A stretch of DNA of 64,000 nt from the NCBI RefSeq assembly GCF_013870525.1, contig NZ_JACBXD010000004.1:113682-177681 (forward strand), written 5' to 3'. Shown here in pieces: positions 17,837-26,136 of the stretch (position 1 is the first letter of the stretch; each line of letters begins with the position of its first letter). Origin of the DNA: Amycolatopsis pittospori (GTDB lineage: Bacteria; Actinomycetota; Actinomycetes; Mycobacteriales; Pseudonocardiaceae). The notes beneath the pieces are model-generated. The model saw only the letters and a program-made list of their open reading frames with translations, was not told where the DNA came from and did not search any database. The position numbers and the translations under genes are program-made.

Positions 17837-18511
17837 GTGACCGAAGACCGGCAGGAACGCGCCGAACGCATCCTCGACGCCGCCGCGGACCTGCTCCTGC
17901 GGCACGGCTACCGGCGCGTGACCGTGGAAGACGTCGCCGAGCACGCCGGCGTCGGCAAGGGAACCCTTTACCTGCACTGGAAAACCCGGGAGCAGCTGTT
18001 CCTCGCGGTGATGCTGCGCGAGGCGGCGCGATCCATCGAGGACCTGGCACAGGCGATCGAGGACGATCCGGCGCTCACTTTGCTGCACCGGATGACCCGC
18101 ACCCAGTTCCTCAACGTCGTGCGCAGGCCCTTGCTCCACGCGCCCTACCTCGCCGACTCCGGTGTGCTGGGCAAGCTCGCGGCGAAACTCCACGAGAACC
18201 AGGACCCTCGGCACCACGAGGCGTTCCTGGATTACCTGAGGCTGCAAGCCGAACACGGCCTGATCCGCACCGATCTGAAGGTCGAAGACCTGGCGACGGC
18301 GTATCAGGCCGTCCTGCACGGTTTCCTGCTCGCTCCGGCGGCAGCGGATCCCGAAGCCGCGGCGGATCTGCTGGCCGACACCGTCGCCCGCGCCTTCCAG
18401 CCGACGGCCACTCCCCCGGCCGCGAAGGTGCGCGCGGCCGCCCCGGGGGCCATCGCCCTCTTCCGCGCGACCGCGGAAATCGACCGCGCCAACGTCCGGC
18501 GCGCCTACTGA
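17837..18511 (+). CDS. TetR-family regulator
   Basis: 224 residues. The N-terminal HTH is canonical: RILDAAADLLLRHGYRRVTVEDVAEHAGVGKGTLYLHWKTREQLF. The ligand domain is all-helical, with a C-terminal extension (TATPPAAKVRAA...). It lies 5 bp after an MFS gene and 12 bp before an LLM oxidoreductase, and probably controls both. A promoter with an internal palindrome directly upstream (17801-17830) suggests autoregulation. Confidence 0.88.
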   Translation: MTEDRQERAERILDAAADLLLRHGYRRVTVEDVAEHAGVGKGTLYLHWKTREQLFLAVMLREAARSIEDLAQAIEDDPALTLLHRMTRTQFLNVVRRPLLHAPYLADSGVLGKLAAKLHENQDPRHHEAFLDYLRLQAEHGLIRTDLKVEDLATAYQAVLHGFLLAPAAADPEAAADLLADTVARAFQPTATPPAAKVRAAAPGAIALFRATAEIDRANVRRAY

Positions 18512-18523
18512 CGGGAGCCGCGC

Positions 18524-19417
18524 ATGCGGACCGGAATCCTCCTCGACGAAATCGGTGTCCCCTTCGGCGAAGTCGTTTCGCAAGCCCGGGAAGCCGCGCG
18601 ACTGGGCTACGACGCGATCTGGCTCGCCCAGCGCGGAGGCTGGGACGCGCTGACCGCGTTGACGGCGCTGAGCACGGCCGCACCCGGTATCGCACTGGGT
18701 ACCTCGGTGATCCCGACCTACCCGCGGCACCCGATCTCCTTGGCGGCGCAGGCTTTGACCCTGCAGGCCGCGTCGGGCGCACCCGTTTCCCTCGGCGTCG
18801 GGCTGAGCCACCGGCCGATCATCGAAGACCAGTACGGCTTTTCGTTCGACCGCCCGATCCGGCATCTGCGCGAATACCTGCAGGCGCTGAACCCGTTGCT
18901 GCACCACGAAAAGGTCGACGTACACGGCGAGACGCTGACTGCCGTCGGCACCATCGAGGCACCCGGCGCCGAGCCGCCTTCGGTCGTCGTCGGCGCGTTG
19001 AGCCCGCTTTCGCTGAAGGTCAGCGGGACGTACTCCGACGGCGTGGTGACCACCTGGGCCGGGGCGCGCTCACTGGCGGAGCACATCGTCCCGATCTTGG
19101 CGAAAGCCGCGTCGGACGCCGGGCGCGCGGCCCCGCGCGTCGTCACCGGGCAGCTGGTCTGCGTCACCGGCGAACCCGACGGTCCGCGGAACTGGGTCGC
19201 CGAGAACTACGGCATGGCGGCGAACATCCCGGCCTACCGGGCGATCTTCGACCGTGACGGCGTCGACGGCCCTGGCGGGACGGTGCTCGCCGGCGACGAG
19301 GAGTTCGTCCGGGCGCGGATCCGCGAACTCGAAGACACGGGCGCGACGGAACTGCTCCTGATGCCCGTCGGGACGGCCGAGGAGCAGAACCGCACCCGCG
19401 AACTACTCGCCGCCTGA
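18524..19417 (+). CDS. LLM-class F420-dependent oxidoreductase
   Basis: 297 residues, a bacterial-luciferase-like TIM barrel. RTGILLDEIGVPFGEVVSQAREAARLGYDAIWLAQ, ALGTSVIPTYPRHP and SLGVGLSHRPIIEDQYG follow the TIGR03564-type F420-dependent LLM pattern of actinobacteria. It would reduce or oxidise a substrate with coenzyme F420; the substrate is unknown. It is last in the MFS-TetR-LLM unit. Its last 15 bp overlap the convergent aldo/keto reductase. Confidence 0.85.
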   Translation: MRTGILLDEIGVPFGEVVSQAREAARLGYDAIWLAQRGGWDALTALTALSTAAPGIALGTSVIPTYPRHPISLAAQALTLQAASGAPVSLGVGLSHRPIIEDQYGFSFDRPIRHLREYLQALNPLLHHEKVDVHGETLTAVGTIEAPGAEPPSVVVGALSPLSLKVSGTYSDGVVTTWAGARSLAEHIVPILAKAASDAGRAAPRVVTGQLVCVTGEPDGPRNWVAENYGMAANIPAYRAIFDRDGVDGPGGTVLAGDEEFVRARIRELEDTGATELLLMPVGTAEEQNRTRELLAA

Positions 19418-20224
19418 CGCCAACCGTTCCAGCTGTTCCGAAGTCAGCGTGATCTCCGCGGCGGCGAAGTTCTCCTCCAGGTGGGCGATCTTCGCCGTCC
19501 CCGGGATCGGCAGGATCACCGGCGACCGCTCGAGCAGCCAAGCGAGCCCGACCTGCGCCGTCGTCACCCCGAGTTCGCCCGCGACCGCGGCGATCGCGGC
19601 GGTGGCGTTCGACGCTGCGCCGAGCACCGGACGCCAAGGCAGGAAAGCGATCCCGGCCGCCTCGCACGCGTCCAGCACCGCTTCGTAGTCCCTCTCGACC
19701 AGGCTGTACTTGTTCTGCACGCTCGCGATGTCGACGATCTCCCGGGCCCGCGCGAGTTCGTCCACGGTGACCTCGGACAGCCCGATCCGGCCGATCTTGC
19801 CTTCGTCACGCAGGTCCCGCAGCGCGCCGAGCTGGTCGGCGAGCGGGGTCTCCGGATCGACGCGGTGCAGTTGCAGCAGCTCGATCCGTTCGACACGCAG
19901 CCGTCGCAACCCCTCGTCCACCTGCGCGCGCAGGGATTCCGGGCGCCCGTCGTACTTCCATTCGCCTCCGGTCCGCACGACGCCGACCTTGGTGGTGACC
20001 ACCAGGTCGTCCGGGTACGGATACAGCGCCTCGGCGAGCAGTTCCTCGTTGGCTCCCCAGCTGTACAGATGCGCGGTGTCGATCAGCGTGATGCCCAGCT
20101 CGACCGCGCGCCGGGCGACGGCGATCGCGTCCTCCCGGGCAGGACCGGCTTCGGTCGGCAGGCGCATGGCGCCGAAGCCGAGACGGTGCACGGGAAGGTC
20201 TCCGCCGATGGCGAAAGTGTTCAT
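19403..20224 (-). CDS. Aldo/keto reductase
   Basis: 273 residues. AKR motifs are RLGFGAMRLPTEAG, LIDTAHLYSWGANEELLAEAL (catalytic Asp and Tyr), TKVGVVRTGGEW (Lys), LLQLHRVDPETP (His) and a C-terminal LPIPGTAKIAHLEENFAA. It is NADPH-dependent by family; the substrate is unknown. It is separated by only 10 bp from the upstream PucR-type regulator on the same strand, so the regulator and reductase are probably cotranscribed. Confidence 0.9.
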   Translation of the reverse strand: MNTFAIGGDLPVHRLGFGAMRLPTEAGPAREDAIAVARRAVELGITLIDTAHLYSWGANEELLAEALYPYPDDLVVTTKVGVVRTGGEWKYDGRPESLRAQVDEGLRRLRVERIELLQLHRVDPETPLADQLGALRDLRDEGKIGRIGLSEVTVDELARAREIVDIASVQNKYSLVERDYEAVLDACEAAGIAFLPWRPVLGAASNATAAIAAVAGELGVTTAQVGLAWLLERSPVILPIPGTAKIAHLEENFAAAEITLTSEQLERLASGGE

Positions 20225-20234
20225 GGGGTTGAAC

Positions 20235-21476
20235 CTAGCGCAGCGGATCCCTCGGAGAGGGAAGATGAGAGGTGTCCGGGAACATGTGCAGTGCGCGCAG
20301 GGCCGCGCCGAGTTCGGCGATGTCGGCCGGGTCGGTCAGCGAACGGCCCAGTTCTTCGGTGATCCGCTTCAGGCGGTGCCGGATCGTGTTGGGGTGACAG
20401 AACATCCGCTCCGACGTCAGTTTCGTCGAACCCTGGCATTCGAACCACGCCCTGAGTGTCAGCAGCAGGACGTTCCGGTCGTCGCCGGGCAGGTCCAGGA
20501 TCGGGCGCAGCACGTGGTGCGCGAGCTGCACCGACGCCTCGGGGGCGCTGGCGACCAGCCCGGCCAGCGGGGATTCGTTGAACTGCACCATTCCCGAGCT
20601 TCCCGGCATCATGCTGGAGAGCGCGACGCGCGCCAGATGCAGCGCGCGGGCGGTGTTCCCGAGACCGGTGAACACCGGGCTGACCCCGACGCGGCCGATC
20701 GAGTTCTCCCGCAGTAGCTCGATGATCACCTGGGACGCCTCAGGATCCCGCATGGAGACGACGCCGACCTGGAGGTCCGGGGTGAGCCGCCAGGCGGACG
20801 CGTGATGCCGTTCGCGGAGCCGGTTTTCGATCTGTGGCAACGGCTCGTGCCCGACGCGCGGGGTTTCGGCGGCGACGACCACGTATGTCCCGTCGAGGGA
20901 GAGTTCCAGCACTCGCGCGATGTCCCATAGCGTGCCTTCGGTGGCCGCACCGCCGGCGAACAGCGCCTCGACCAAGGCCGAGCGCCGGCTTTGGTGCGCC
21001 AGCATGACTTCCGCGGTGGTGTCGCGGTAGGTCGTCGTCAGTGCTTCGGCGTAGTCGTCGACCAGTGCCCAGATCGCCGACGTCGCGGCGACCAGTCCGC
21101 GCAGGTCCTGGTGCTCGCCCAAAGCGGTCAGTTCGACGAACCGGTTCCACACTTCGGTGAGCCCGATCCGGTACGCCCGCAGGAGTTCCGGCAGCGGCGC
21201 CCCCTGCAACGCACGAGCGCGTCCGGTCGCCCGCGCCTGCGCGAGGTCGGGTTCCTCGGTGCCGCGCAGTGTCCGCATGACGTATTCGAGGTTGTTCCGC
21301 ACCGACGTCCGCAGTTCGGCGAGCGAGACGAACTGGGCGTCGCGGTAGACCGGCATCTCGGAACGGATCTGCTCGACCGTGGTTTCGATGAGCGCGGGCA
21401 GCTGCCGTTCGACCTCGACGGCCAGTTCGGCGACGATGGCGGCCGAGCCTTCGCGGAGCACAGATCGATAGTGCAT
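20235..21476 (-). CDS. PucR/CdaR-type regulator with RsbRD-like N-terminus
   Basis: 413 residues from ATG 21476, with a GGAGG ribosome site. The N-terminal about 140 residues are a helical RsbRD-like domain (AVEVERQLPALIETTVEQIRSE). The middle resembles the degenerate GGDEF-like region of CdaR proteins (VGVSPVFTGLGNTARALHLARVA). The C-terminus is an HTH_30 (LTLRAWFECQGSTKLTSERMFCHPNTIRHRLKRI). It is likely to regulate its own operon with the aldo/keto reductase downstream. The effector is unknown. Confidence 0.88.
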   Translation of the reverse strand: MHYRSVLREGSAAIVAELAVEVERQLPALIETTVEQIRSEMPVYRDAQFVSLAELRTSVRNNLEYVMRTLRGTEEPDLAQARATGRARALQGAPLPELLRAYRIGLTEVWNRFVELTALGEHQDLRGLVAATSAIWALVDDYAEALTTTYRDTTAEVMLAHQSRRSALVEALFAGGAATEGTLWDIARVLELSLDGTYVVVAAETPRVGHEPLPQIENRLRERHHASAWRLTPDLQVGVVSMRDPEASQVIIELLRENSIGRVGVSPVFTGLGNTARALHLARVALSSMMPGSSGMVQFNESPLAGLVASAPEASVQLAHHVLRPILDLPGDDRNVLLLTLRAWFECQGSTKLTSERMFCHPNTIRHRLKRITEELGRSLTDPADIAELGAALRALHMFPDTSHLPSPRDPLR

Positions 21477-21569
21477 GGACGTCCTCCGGGGCAGGGACTC
21501 CTCGTCGAGCCCCTGGGGAGGTCATCTAACACGACTTACCCGGAGGTGGCCTGTCGAAGCCGAAAAGCT

Positions 21570-21612
21570 CCGCCTGTGCGGCGAAAATACGGGATTTTCA
21601 CCGCACAGGCGG
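21570..21612 (-). terminator. Nested palindrome/terminator after the molybdenum hydroxylase operon
   Basis: Arms 21570-21588 and 21594-21612 pair over 19 nt with one mismatch, around a 5-nt loop. On the minus strand the stem is followed by AGCTTTTC. It begins 4 bp after the 2Fe-2S subunit stop, as expected for an intrinsic terminator. Each arm also contains a small palindrome of its own (CCGC CTGT GCGG). Confidence 0.8.
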
Positions 21613-21616
21613 GATT

Positions 21617-22072
21617 TCACATCTTCGCGGCCGCGCTCTTGATCGCCTCGCGGATCCGGAAATAGGTACCGCACCGGCAGACGTTCTGGATCGCGTCGAT
21701 CTCGGCGTCCGTAGGGTTCTTCGTCTTCTTCAGCAACGCCACCGCGGCCATGATCTGACCCGGCTGACAATAGCCGCACTGCGCGACGTCCTGCTCCAGC
21801 CACGCCTCCTGCACCGGGTGCAGGTCGTCGCCGTCGGCGAGCCCTTCGATCGTGGTGACGTCCTTGCCCGAGCAGTCGGACACCGGCGTCACGCACGGGT
21901 TGAACGCCTCGCCGTCGAGGTGGCTGGTGCAGGCCTTGCAGACGTTGATCCCGCAGCCGTACTTCGGGCCGCGGACACCGAGCTTGTCCCGCAGCGCCCA
22001 CAGCATGGGCAGATCCGCGGGCGCGTCGACGGTGACGGTCTTCCCGTTCACCGTGAAGGTGTAGTTGGGCAT
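21617..22072 (-). CDS. 2Fe-2S subunit of a molybdenum hydroxylase (isoquinoline oxidoreductase alpha type)
   Basis: 151 residues from ATG 22072 with an AAGGAG site. It holds two [2Fe-2S] clusters: an N-terminal plant-ferredoxin-like site CGINVCKAC...C and a C-terminal site CGYC...CRC, the layout of the xanthine-dehydrogenase family small subunit. It passes electrons from the MoCo subunit encoded just upstream (27-bp gap). As in two-subunit IorAB-type enzymes there is no FAD subunit nearby, so the acceptor is probably a cytochrome or the respiratory chain. Confidence 0.92.
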   Translation of the reverse strand: MPNYTFTVNGKTVTVDAPADLPMLWALRDKLGVRGPKYGCGINVCKACTSHLDGEAFNPCVTPVSDCSGKDVTTIEGLADGDDLHPVQEAWLEQDVAQCGYCQPGQIMAAVALLKKTKNPTDAEIDAIQNVCRCGTYFRIREAIKSAAAKM

Positions 22073-22098
22073 CGGAACTCCTTGGCGGGGAAGGAAGG

Positions 22099-24354
22099 TC
22101 AGCGGGGGAACGGCTCGAAGTCGACCGGGAAGTTGATCGGGAAACTGCGCGGTTTGATCCCGGTCGCCCGCGCGTAGGCGTTCGCGATCGCGCCGACCGG
22201 CGCGGGCACGCCGAGTTCCCCGGCACCGCCGATCTCGCCCGTCTCCGGCATCACGAACACCTTGACGTCCATCGGCGAGTTCTTCTGCCTCGCGTAGTGG
22301 AACTGCGAGTAGCTGCCTTCCAGCGGCAGACCCTTGTCGATGTGCAGTCCGGCGGTCAGCGTCGTGGAGATACCGTCGGTCAGGCCGCCGAGCATCTGCG
22401 CCTCGATCCCGCGCGGGTTGATCGGCTTGCCGACGTCGACCGCGATGGTCGCCTTGGTGACGCGTGGCTTCTTCGGGTCGCGGCCGTCGAGTTCGACGAG
22501 ACACGCGGTGTACGACTTGTACTCGCCGTGCACGGCCACGCCCTGCGCGAAGCCCTTGGGCATCTTCTTGCCCCACTCGCCGAGTTCGGCGACCTTGTCC
22601 AGGACGGCGCGCTGCCGCTCGTTCTTGATGAACTCGCGCCGGAACGCCACCGGATCCTTGCCGAGTTTCGCGGCGATCTCGTCGACCATGATCTCTTCCG
22701 CGCCGCGCGTGCTCGACGAGTACACCGACCGCCAGGCGCCGGTGTGGAAGTCCACCGGGACCTCGTTGAGCAACTGCGTGGTGACGCCGAAGTTGTACGG
22801 TGACTTCACCGTCAGCAGGAACACCGTCTGCGCGAAGCTCAGGTTCCCGCCGACCGGGAGCTGTGCGGCGAAGGCGGTGAGGACCTCCCCGAGGCCGTGG
22901 CCCCAGTCGGTCTCCACGCTGGCGACGCGGTGCTCGAAGGTGAGCACCTGGCCGAGCGCGAAGGTGGCGCGGATCTTGTGGTGGCTCGCGGCGCGGGCGC
23001 GGCCGTGGCGCATGTCGTCGATACGGCTCCACATCAGCCGCACCGGCCGCTTCATCGCCTTCGAGATCCGCGCGGCCTCGATCGCGCCGTCGGAGAACAG
23101 TCGCCGTCCGAACGATCCGCCCGCCTGCTGGACGTGCACGGTCACCTTGTTCGCCGGCAACCCGAGCTCCTGCGCGATGTTCTGCTTCGCGAGGATCGGG
23201 ACCTTCATCCCGGACCAGATGGTCGCGCTGTCCTCCCGGACGTCGGCGACCGCCGAGTTGGTCTCCAGCGGCGCGTGGCTCGCGAAGGCGAAGTCGAACT
23301 CGCCGTCGACGTACTGCGTCAGCAGCGGCGGGACGACGAACGGCAGCGCCGCGGCCTGCAGCTTCTTCTTGATCGTCGCGTTGTTCTCGCCGTCGACGGT
23401 GCCGCCGTTCCAGGTGACGTCGAGCGCGTTCTTGCCGTCGAGCGCCTGGCCGAAGGTCTCCGCCAGCACCGCGACGCCGGTCTTGATGACGGCGATGTCG
23501 ATGATGCCGGGCATCGCGCGTACGGCCGCTTCGTTGTTGACCTTCTTGACCGTGCCGTTGATCGTCGGCGGGCGGCGGACCATCGCGGGTTTCGCGCCGG
23601 GGATGTCCAGGTCGAGGGTGTACTTCAGCTGCCCGGTGACCATCGCGCGGGCGTCCTTGCGCGACTGCGGCGTGCCGACCAGCTTGTGCGCGGACTCGGC
23701 CTTCGGGGTCGCGGTGAGCTTCCCCAGATCGGCTCGGGCAGCGGGCTTGGATAGCGCACCGTACCCCAGCCGGCGACCGTCCGCGGCGATCACCGAACCA
23801 TCCCTTGTGGACAGACGATCGGCCTTGACACCCCATTCTTGAGCGGCGGTCGCGACCAGCCGGGCCCTGGCGGCGGCCGCGGCGGTCCGCACCGGTGTGT
23901 ACAGCGAGCGCATCGTGTTGGAGCCGCCGGTCAGCTGGTTGAACAGCAGTTCCGGGCGGGCGTCGGAGAGCACGACGTCGACGCGGTCGAGCGGCAGGTC
24001 CATCTCCTCGGCGACCAGCATCGCGTTCGCGGTGGTGATGCCCTGGCCGACCTCGGTTCGCGGCAGTTCCAGCCGGACACGGCCGTCTTCGCGGACTTCG
24101 AGCACGAGCAGGCCGGCGGTCGGCGCGTTCGACAGGATCAGCACGTCGCCGAGGTCGAGGATCTCGGCAGGACCGGGGAGGGTCGGGATGACGGCTTCGG
24201 CCTCTTCGGGCGCGAAGCCGTCGATGCCGATCTTCGTCGCGATCGTGAGCGTGGGGGCGGCGACGAGGAAGCTCAGGAACCGGCGACGGCCGAGGCCGCC
24301 CGGTTCGGGAGTCTCGCCTCCGTGGCCTTGGTTCTCGGTGGTGGGACTGGCCAT
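22099..24354 (-). CDS. Tat-exported MoCo-binding subunit (isoquinoline 1-oxidoreductase beta type)
   Basis: 751 residues. A twin-arginine signal (GRRRFLSFLVAAPTL, about 23-37) marks export of the folded complex. The molybdopterin domain shows GQGITTANAMLVAEE, QQAGGSFGRRL and, near the C-terminus, GGAGELGVPAPVGAIANA with the catalytic Glu. This matches IorB-like aldehyde/N-heterocycle hydroxylases. The 2Fe-2S subunit has no signal and presumably rides along. The promoter is at 24424-24453. MoCo insertion helpers (XdhC type) are not in this window. Confidence 0.92.
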   Translation of the reverse strand: MASPTTENQGHGGETPEPGGLGRRRFLSFLVAAPTLTIATKIGIDGFAPEEAEAVIPTLPGPAEILDLGDVLILSNAPTAGLLVLEVREDGRVRLELPRTEVGQGITTANAMLVAEEMDLPLDRVDVVLSDARPELLFNQLTGGSNTMRSLYTPVRTAAAAARARLVATAAQEWGVKADRLSTRDGSVIAADGRRLGYGALSKPAARADLGKLTATPKAESAHKLVGTPQSRKDARAMVTGQLKYTLDLDIPGAKPAMVRRPPTINGTVKKVNNEAAVRAMPGIIDIAVIKTGVAVLAETFGQALDGKNALDVTWNGGTVDGENNATIKKKLQAAALPFVVPPLLTQYVDGEFDFAFASHAPLETNSAVADVREDSATIWSGMKVPILAKQNIAQELGLPANKVTVHVQQAGGSFGRRLFSDGAIEAARISKAMKRPVRLMWSRIDDMRHGRARAASHHKIRATFALGQVLTFEHRVASVETDWGHGLGEVLTAFAAQLPVGGNLSFAQTVFLLTVKSPYNFGVTTQLLNEVPVDFHTGAWRSVYSSSTRGAEEIMVDEIAAKLGKDPVAFRREFIKNERQRAVLDKVAELGEWGKKMPKGFAQGVAVHGEYKSYTACLVELDGRDPKKPRVTKATIAVDVGKPINPRGIEAQMLGGLTDGISTTLTAGLHIDKGLPLEGSYSQFHYARQKNSPMDVKVFVMPETGEIGGAGELGVPAPVGAIANAYARATGIKPRSFPINFPVDFEPFPR

Positions 24355-24423
24355 CGGGAAGATCCCTTCGAGAGCGCGCGGAGAAGGCGGGGACCCTCGC
24401 GCGACCTGGGGTTGGATGGCGAC

Positions 24424-24453
24424 ACGCTAGGCAGCGGCCTTCGGTCCGGTCAA
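24424..24453 (-). promoter_or_regulatory. Promoter of the molybdenum hydroxylase operon
   Basis: On the minus strand, TTGACC (24453-24448) and TAGCGT (24429-24424) are separated by 18 nt. They lie about 70 bp upstream of the MoCo subunit start, in a 205-bp spacer that otherwise holds only the sigC 3' flank. Confidence 0.5.
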
Positions 24454-24559
24454 CGCGGAGTAGTCGTGTCGGCCGATCTGTGTGACGAGATGACAGCGAA
24501 CGGCGCCAAATGTGTGCCGCGCCACAGTGCGACCGGTCCAACACACTCCGCCGGACGGC

Positions 24560-25129
24560 CTAGATGGAGTCGCGCTCCCGGCCTGCTTCGAGCAGGTCTT
24601 CGCGGGCCCGTGCGATACGGGAGCGCACGGTGCCGACCGGGCAGCCGCAGATCTCGGCGGCCTCGGCGTACGACAGTCCCAGCACCTGGGTGAGGACGAG
24701 GACCTCACGGCGCTCCGGGTCGAGTCCGTCGAGCAGCATCCGCAGCTCCACCAGGTCCTCGAATCCCGCGACGCCTTCCGCCTGTCGCGCGCCGTGGCGC
24801 TCGGCGGTGGCTTCCCAGTCGACGTCGGCGAGCTTCGGGCGCGCCGAAGCGGCCCGGATGCGGTCCACGACCACGCGTCGCGCGATCGAGAGGAGCCAGG
24901 TTCGCGAGGACGACCGGCCGGCGAACCGGCGCAGGCTGCCGAACGCGCGCAGGTACGTCTCCTGAGTGAGATCGTCGGCGGCACCGACGTCCGCGAGGTG
25001 CGCCACGAAGCGCCAGACGTCGGCCTGGGTGGCCCGCACCCAGTCCTCGAGCGCCCGCCGGTCACCGCGGGCGGCGTCGAGTGCGAGCGCGGTCACCCGC
25101 TCGTCGTCGCTGTTGCGCGCCCCGGCCAT
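24560..25129 (-). CDS. sigC: ECF sigma factor, SigC-like
   Basis: 189 residues. The N-terminus ([21 protein letters not shown]), region 2 ([47 protein letters not shown]) and region 4 ([31 protein letters not shown]) closely parallel mycobacterial SigC as I recall it. TACGTT 7 nt before the ATG suggests leaderless expression. SigC in mycobacteria has no established anti-sigma. Here a divergent zinc-finger membrane protein lies 58 bp away and is the natural candidate. Confidence 0.85.
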   Translation of the reverse strand: MAGARNSDDERVTALALDAARGDRRALEDWVRATQADVWRFVAHLADVGAADDLTQETYLRAFGSLRRFAGRSSSRTWLLSIARRVVVDRIRAASARPKLADVDWEATAERHGARQAEGVAGFEDLVELRMLLDGLDPERREVLVLTQVLGLSYAEAAEICGCPVGTVRSRIARAREDLLEAGRERDSI

Positions 25130-25187
25130 ACGAGAAACGTAGCAGCGTGCCGGGAACCCAGGCAGGGCCCTGTCCGACAATTGAGAC

Positions 25188-25916
25188 GTGAAGTGCGAGG
25201 ACTGCCGCGAGGCCCTGTCGGCCCGGCTCGACGGCGAAACCGAACCCGCTCCGCCCGAGGCGGTGGACCGGCACGTGGCCGGTTGCGCCGCCTGCCGGTC
25301 GTGGTTCAGCCGTGCCGAGCGGCTGCACCGCACCATTCTCCTGCGTCCCGCGCCGCCGGTCCCGGACCTCACCGCCGTCATCCTGGAACGCACACCCGCC
25401 CCGCCCCGGGACGGCTGGCCCGCGCGGATCGCGCTCGCCCTGGTGGCGATCGCCCAGCTCGGCCTGGCCTTCGCGCAGCTGCTGGGTGTCGAAGACCACG
25501 GCGCCGGCCACGGCGCGGAGTCCCTGGTCGGGCATCTTTCACACGAAAGTAGCGCCTGGAACCTCGCCGTCGGCGTCGGACTCGGCTGGGCGGCCGTCCG
25601 CACGAAGGCGGCGGCGGGGCAGCTACCGGCATTGACCGGGTTCGTCGCCCTGCTGCTGGCGCTGTCGGCGGGCGACCTCGTCGCCGGGCAGGTCACCGCC
25701 GGGCGGGTGCTCACCCACGGTCTGGTCGTCCTCGGCCTGGTCCTGCTGTTCGTGGTGAACCGGCAGCACCGGCTCCGGAACCGGCCGAGCCCAGCGACCA
25801 CGGAAGAAACCCCGGATTCCCTGACCGCGGGATCCGGCCACGAAACCGGCGAAGCACCCGAACGCCCCCGTCAGCACAAGGGATTCCGGCGCCCCGCGAG
25901 CCGCCACGTCGCCTGA
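25188..25916 (+). CDS. Zinc-finger (ZAS-type) membrane protein, candidate anti-SigC
   Basis: 242 residues from GTG 25188. The N-terminus carries C3, H29, C33 and C36, the HxxxCxxC anti-sigma zinc motif. Four or five hydrophobic segments follow (about 78-100, 125-140, 148-168 and 175-195), then a polar Thr/Glu/Arg-rich tail. This is a multi-pass ZAS protein, unlike single-pass RskA. It diverges from sigC, so the two are coexpressed only if their promoters respond together. GGGAAC at 25152-25157 may be an ECF -35 for it. Confidence 0.8.
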   Translation: MKCEDCREALSARLDGETEPAPPEAVDRHVAGCAACRSWFSRAERLHRTILLRPAPPVPDLTAVILERTPAPPRDGWPARIALALVAIAQLGLAFAQLLGVEDHGAGHGAESLVGHLSHESSAWNLAVGVGLGWAAVRTKAAAGQLPALTGFVALLLALSAGDLVAGQVTAGRVLTHGLVVLGLVLLFVVNRQHRLRNRPSPATTEETPDSLTAGSGHETGEAPERPRQHKGFRRPASRHVA

Positions 25917-25934
25917 CCGGAACCCGGACCCGCT

Positions 25935-25946
25935 TGGTCTAGACCA
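25935..25946. promoter_or_regulatory. DasR-like (dre) palindrome
   Basis: TGGTCTAGACCA is a perfect 12-bp palindrome identical to the core of the DasR-responsive element (dre), the GntR/HutC-family site that controls N-acetylglucosamine and chitin genes in Streptomyces and relatives. The outer flanks (T on both sides) differ from the strict consensus. It lies 18 bp after the zinc-finger gene and 191 bp before the ROK regulator start. Confidence 0.6.
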
Positions 25947-26136
25947 TTACCGGTCACTGGGAGCATCTGCCCGGACACCGGGTGAATCACCGGATCTCGC
26001 GCGCGCCATGCGCGATTTGCGCCGCCGACCCGTTTATCGTCGCGGGGAACCACCGAATGTAAACCTTCTTGCCCATTTCGGGCCGGACCCGGGATAACTT
26101 GGTGGGAACACCTTGGTTCGACAGGAGGCGAAGCTC

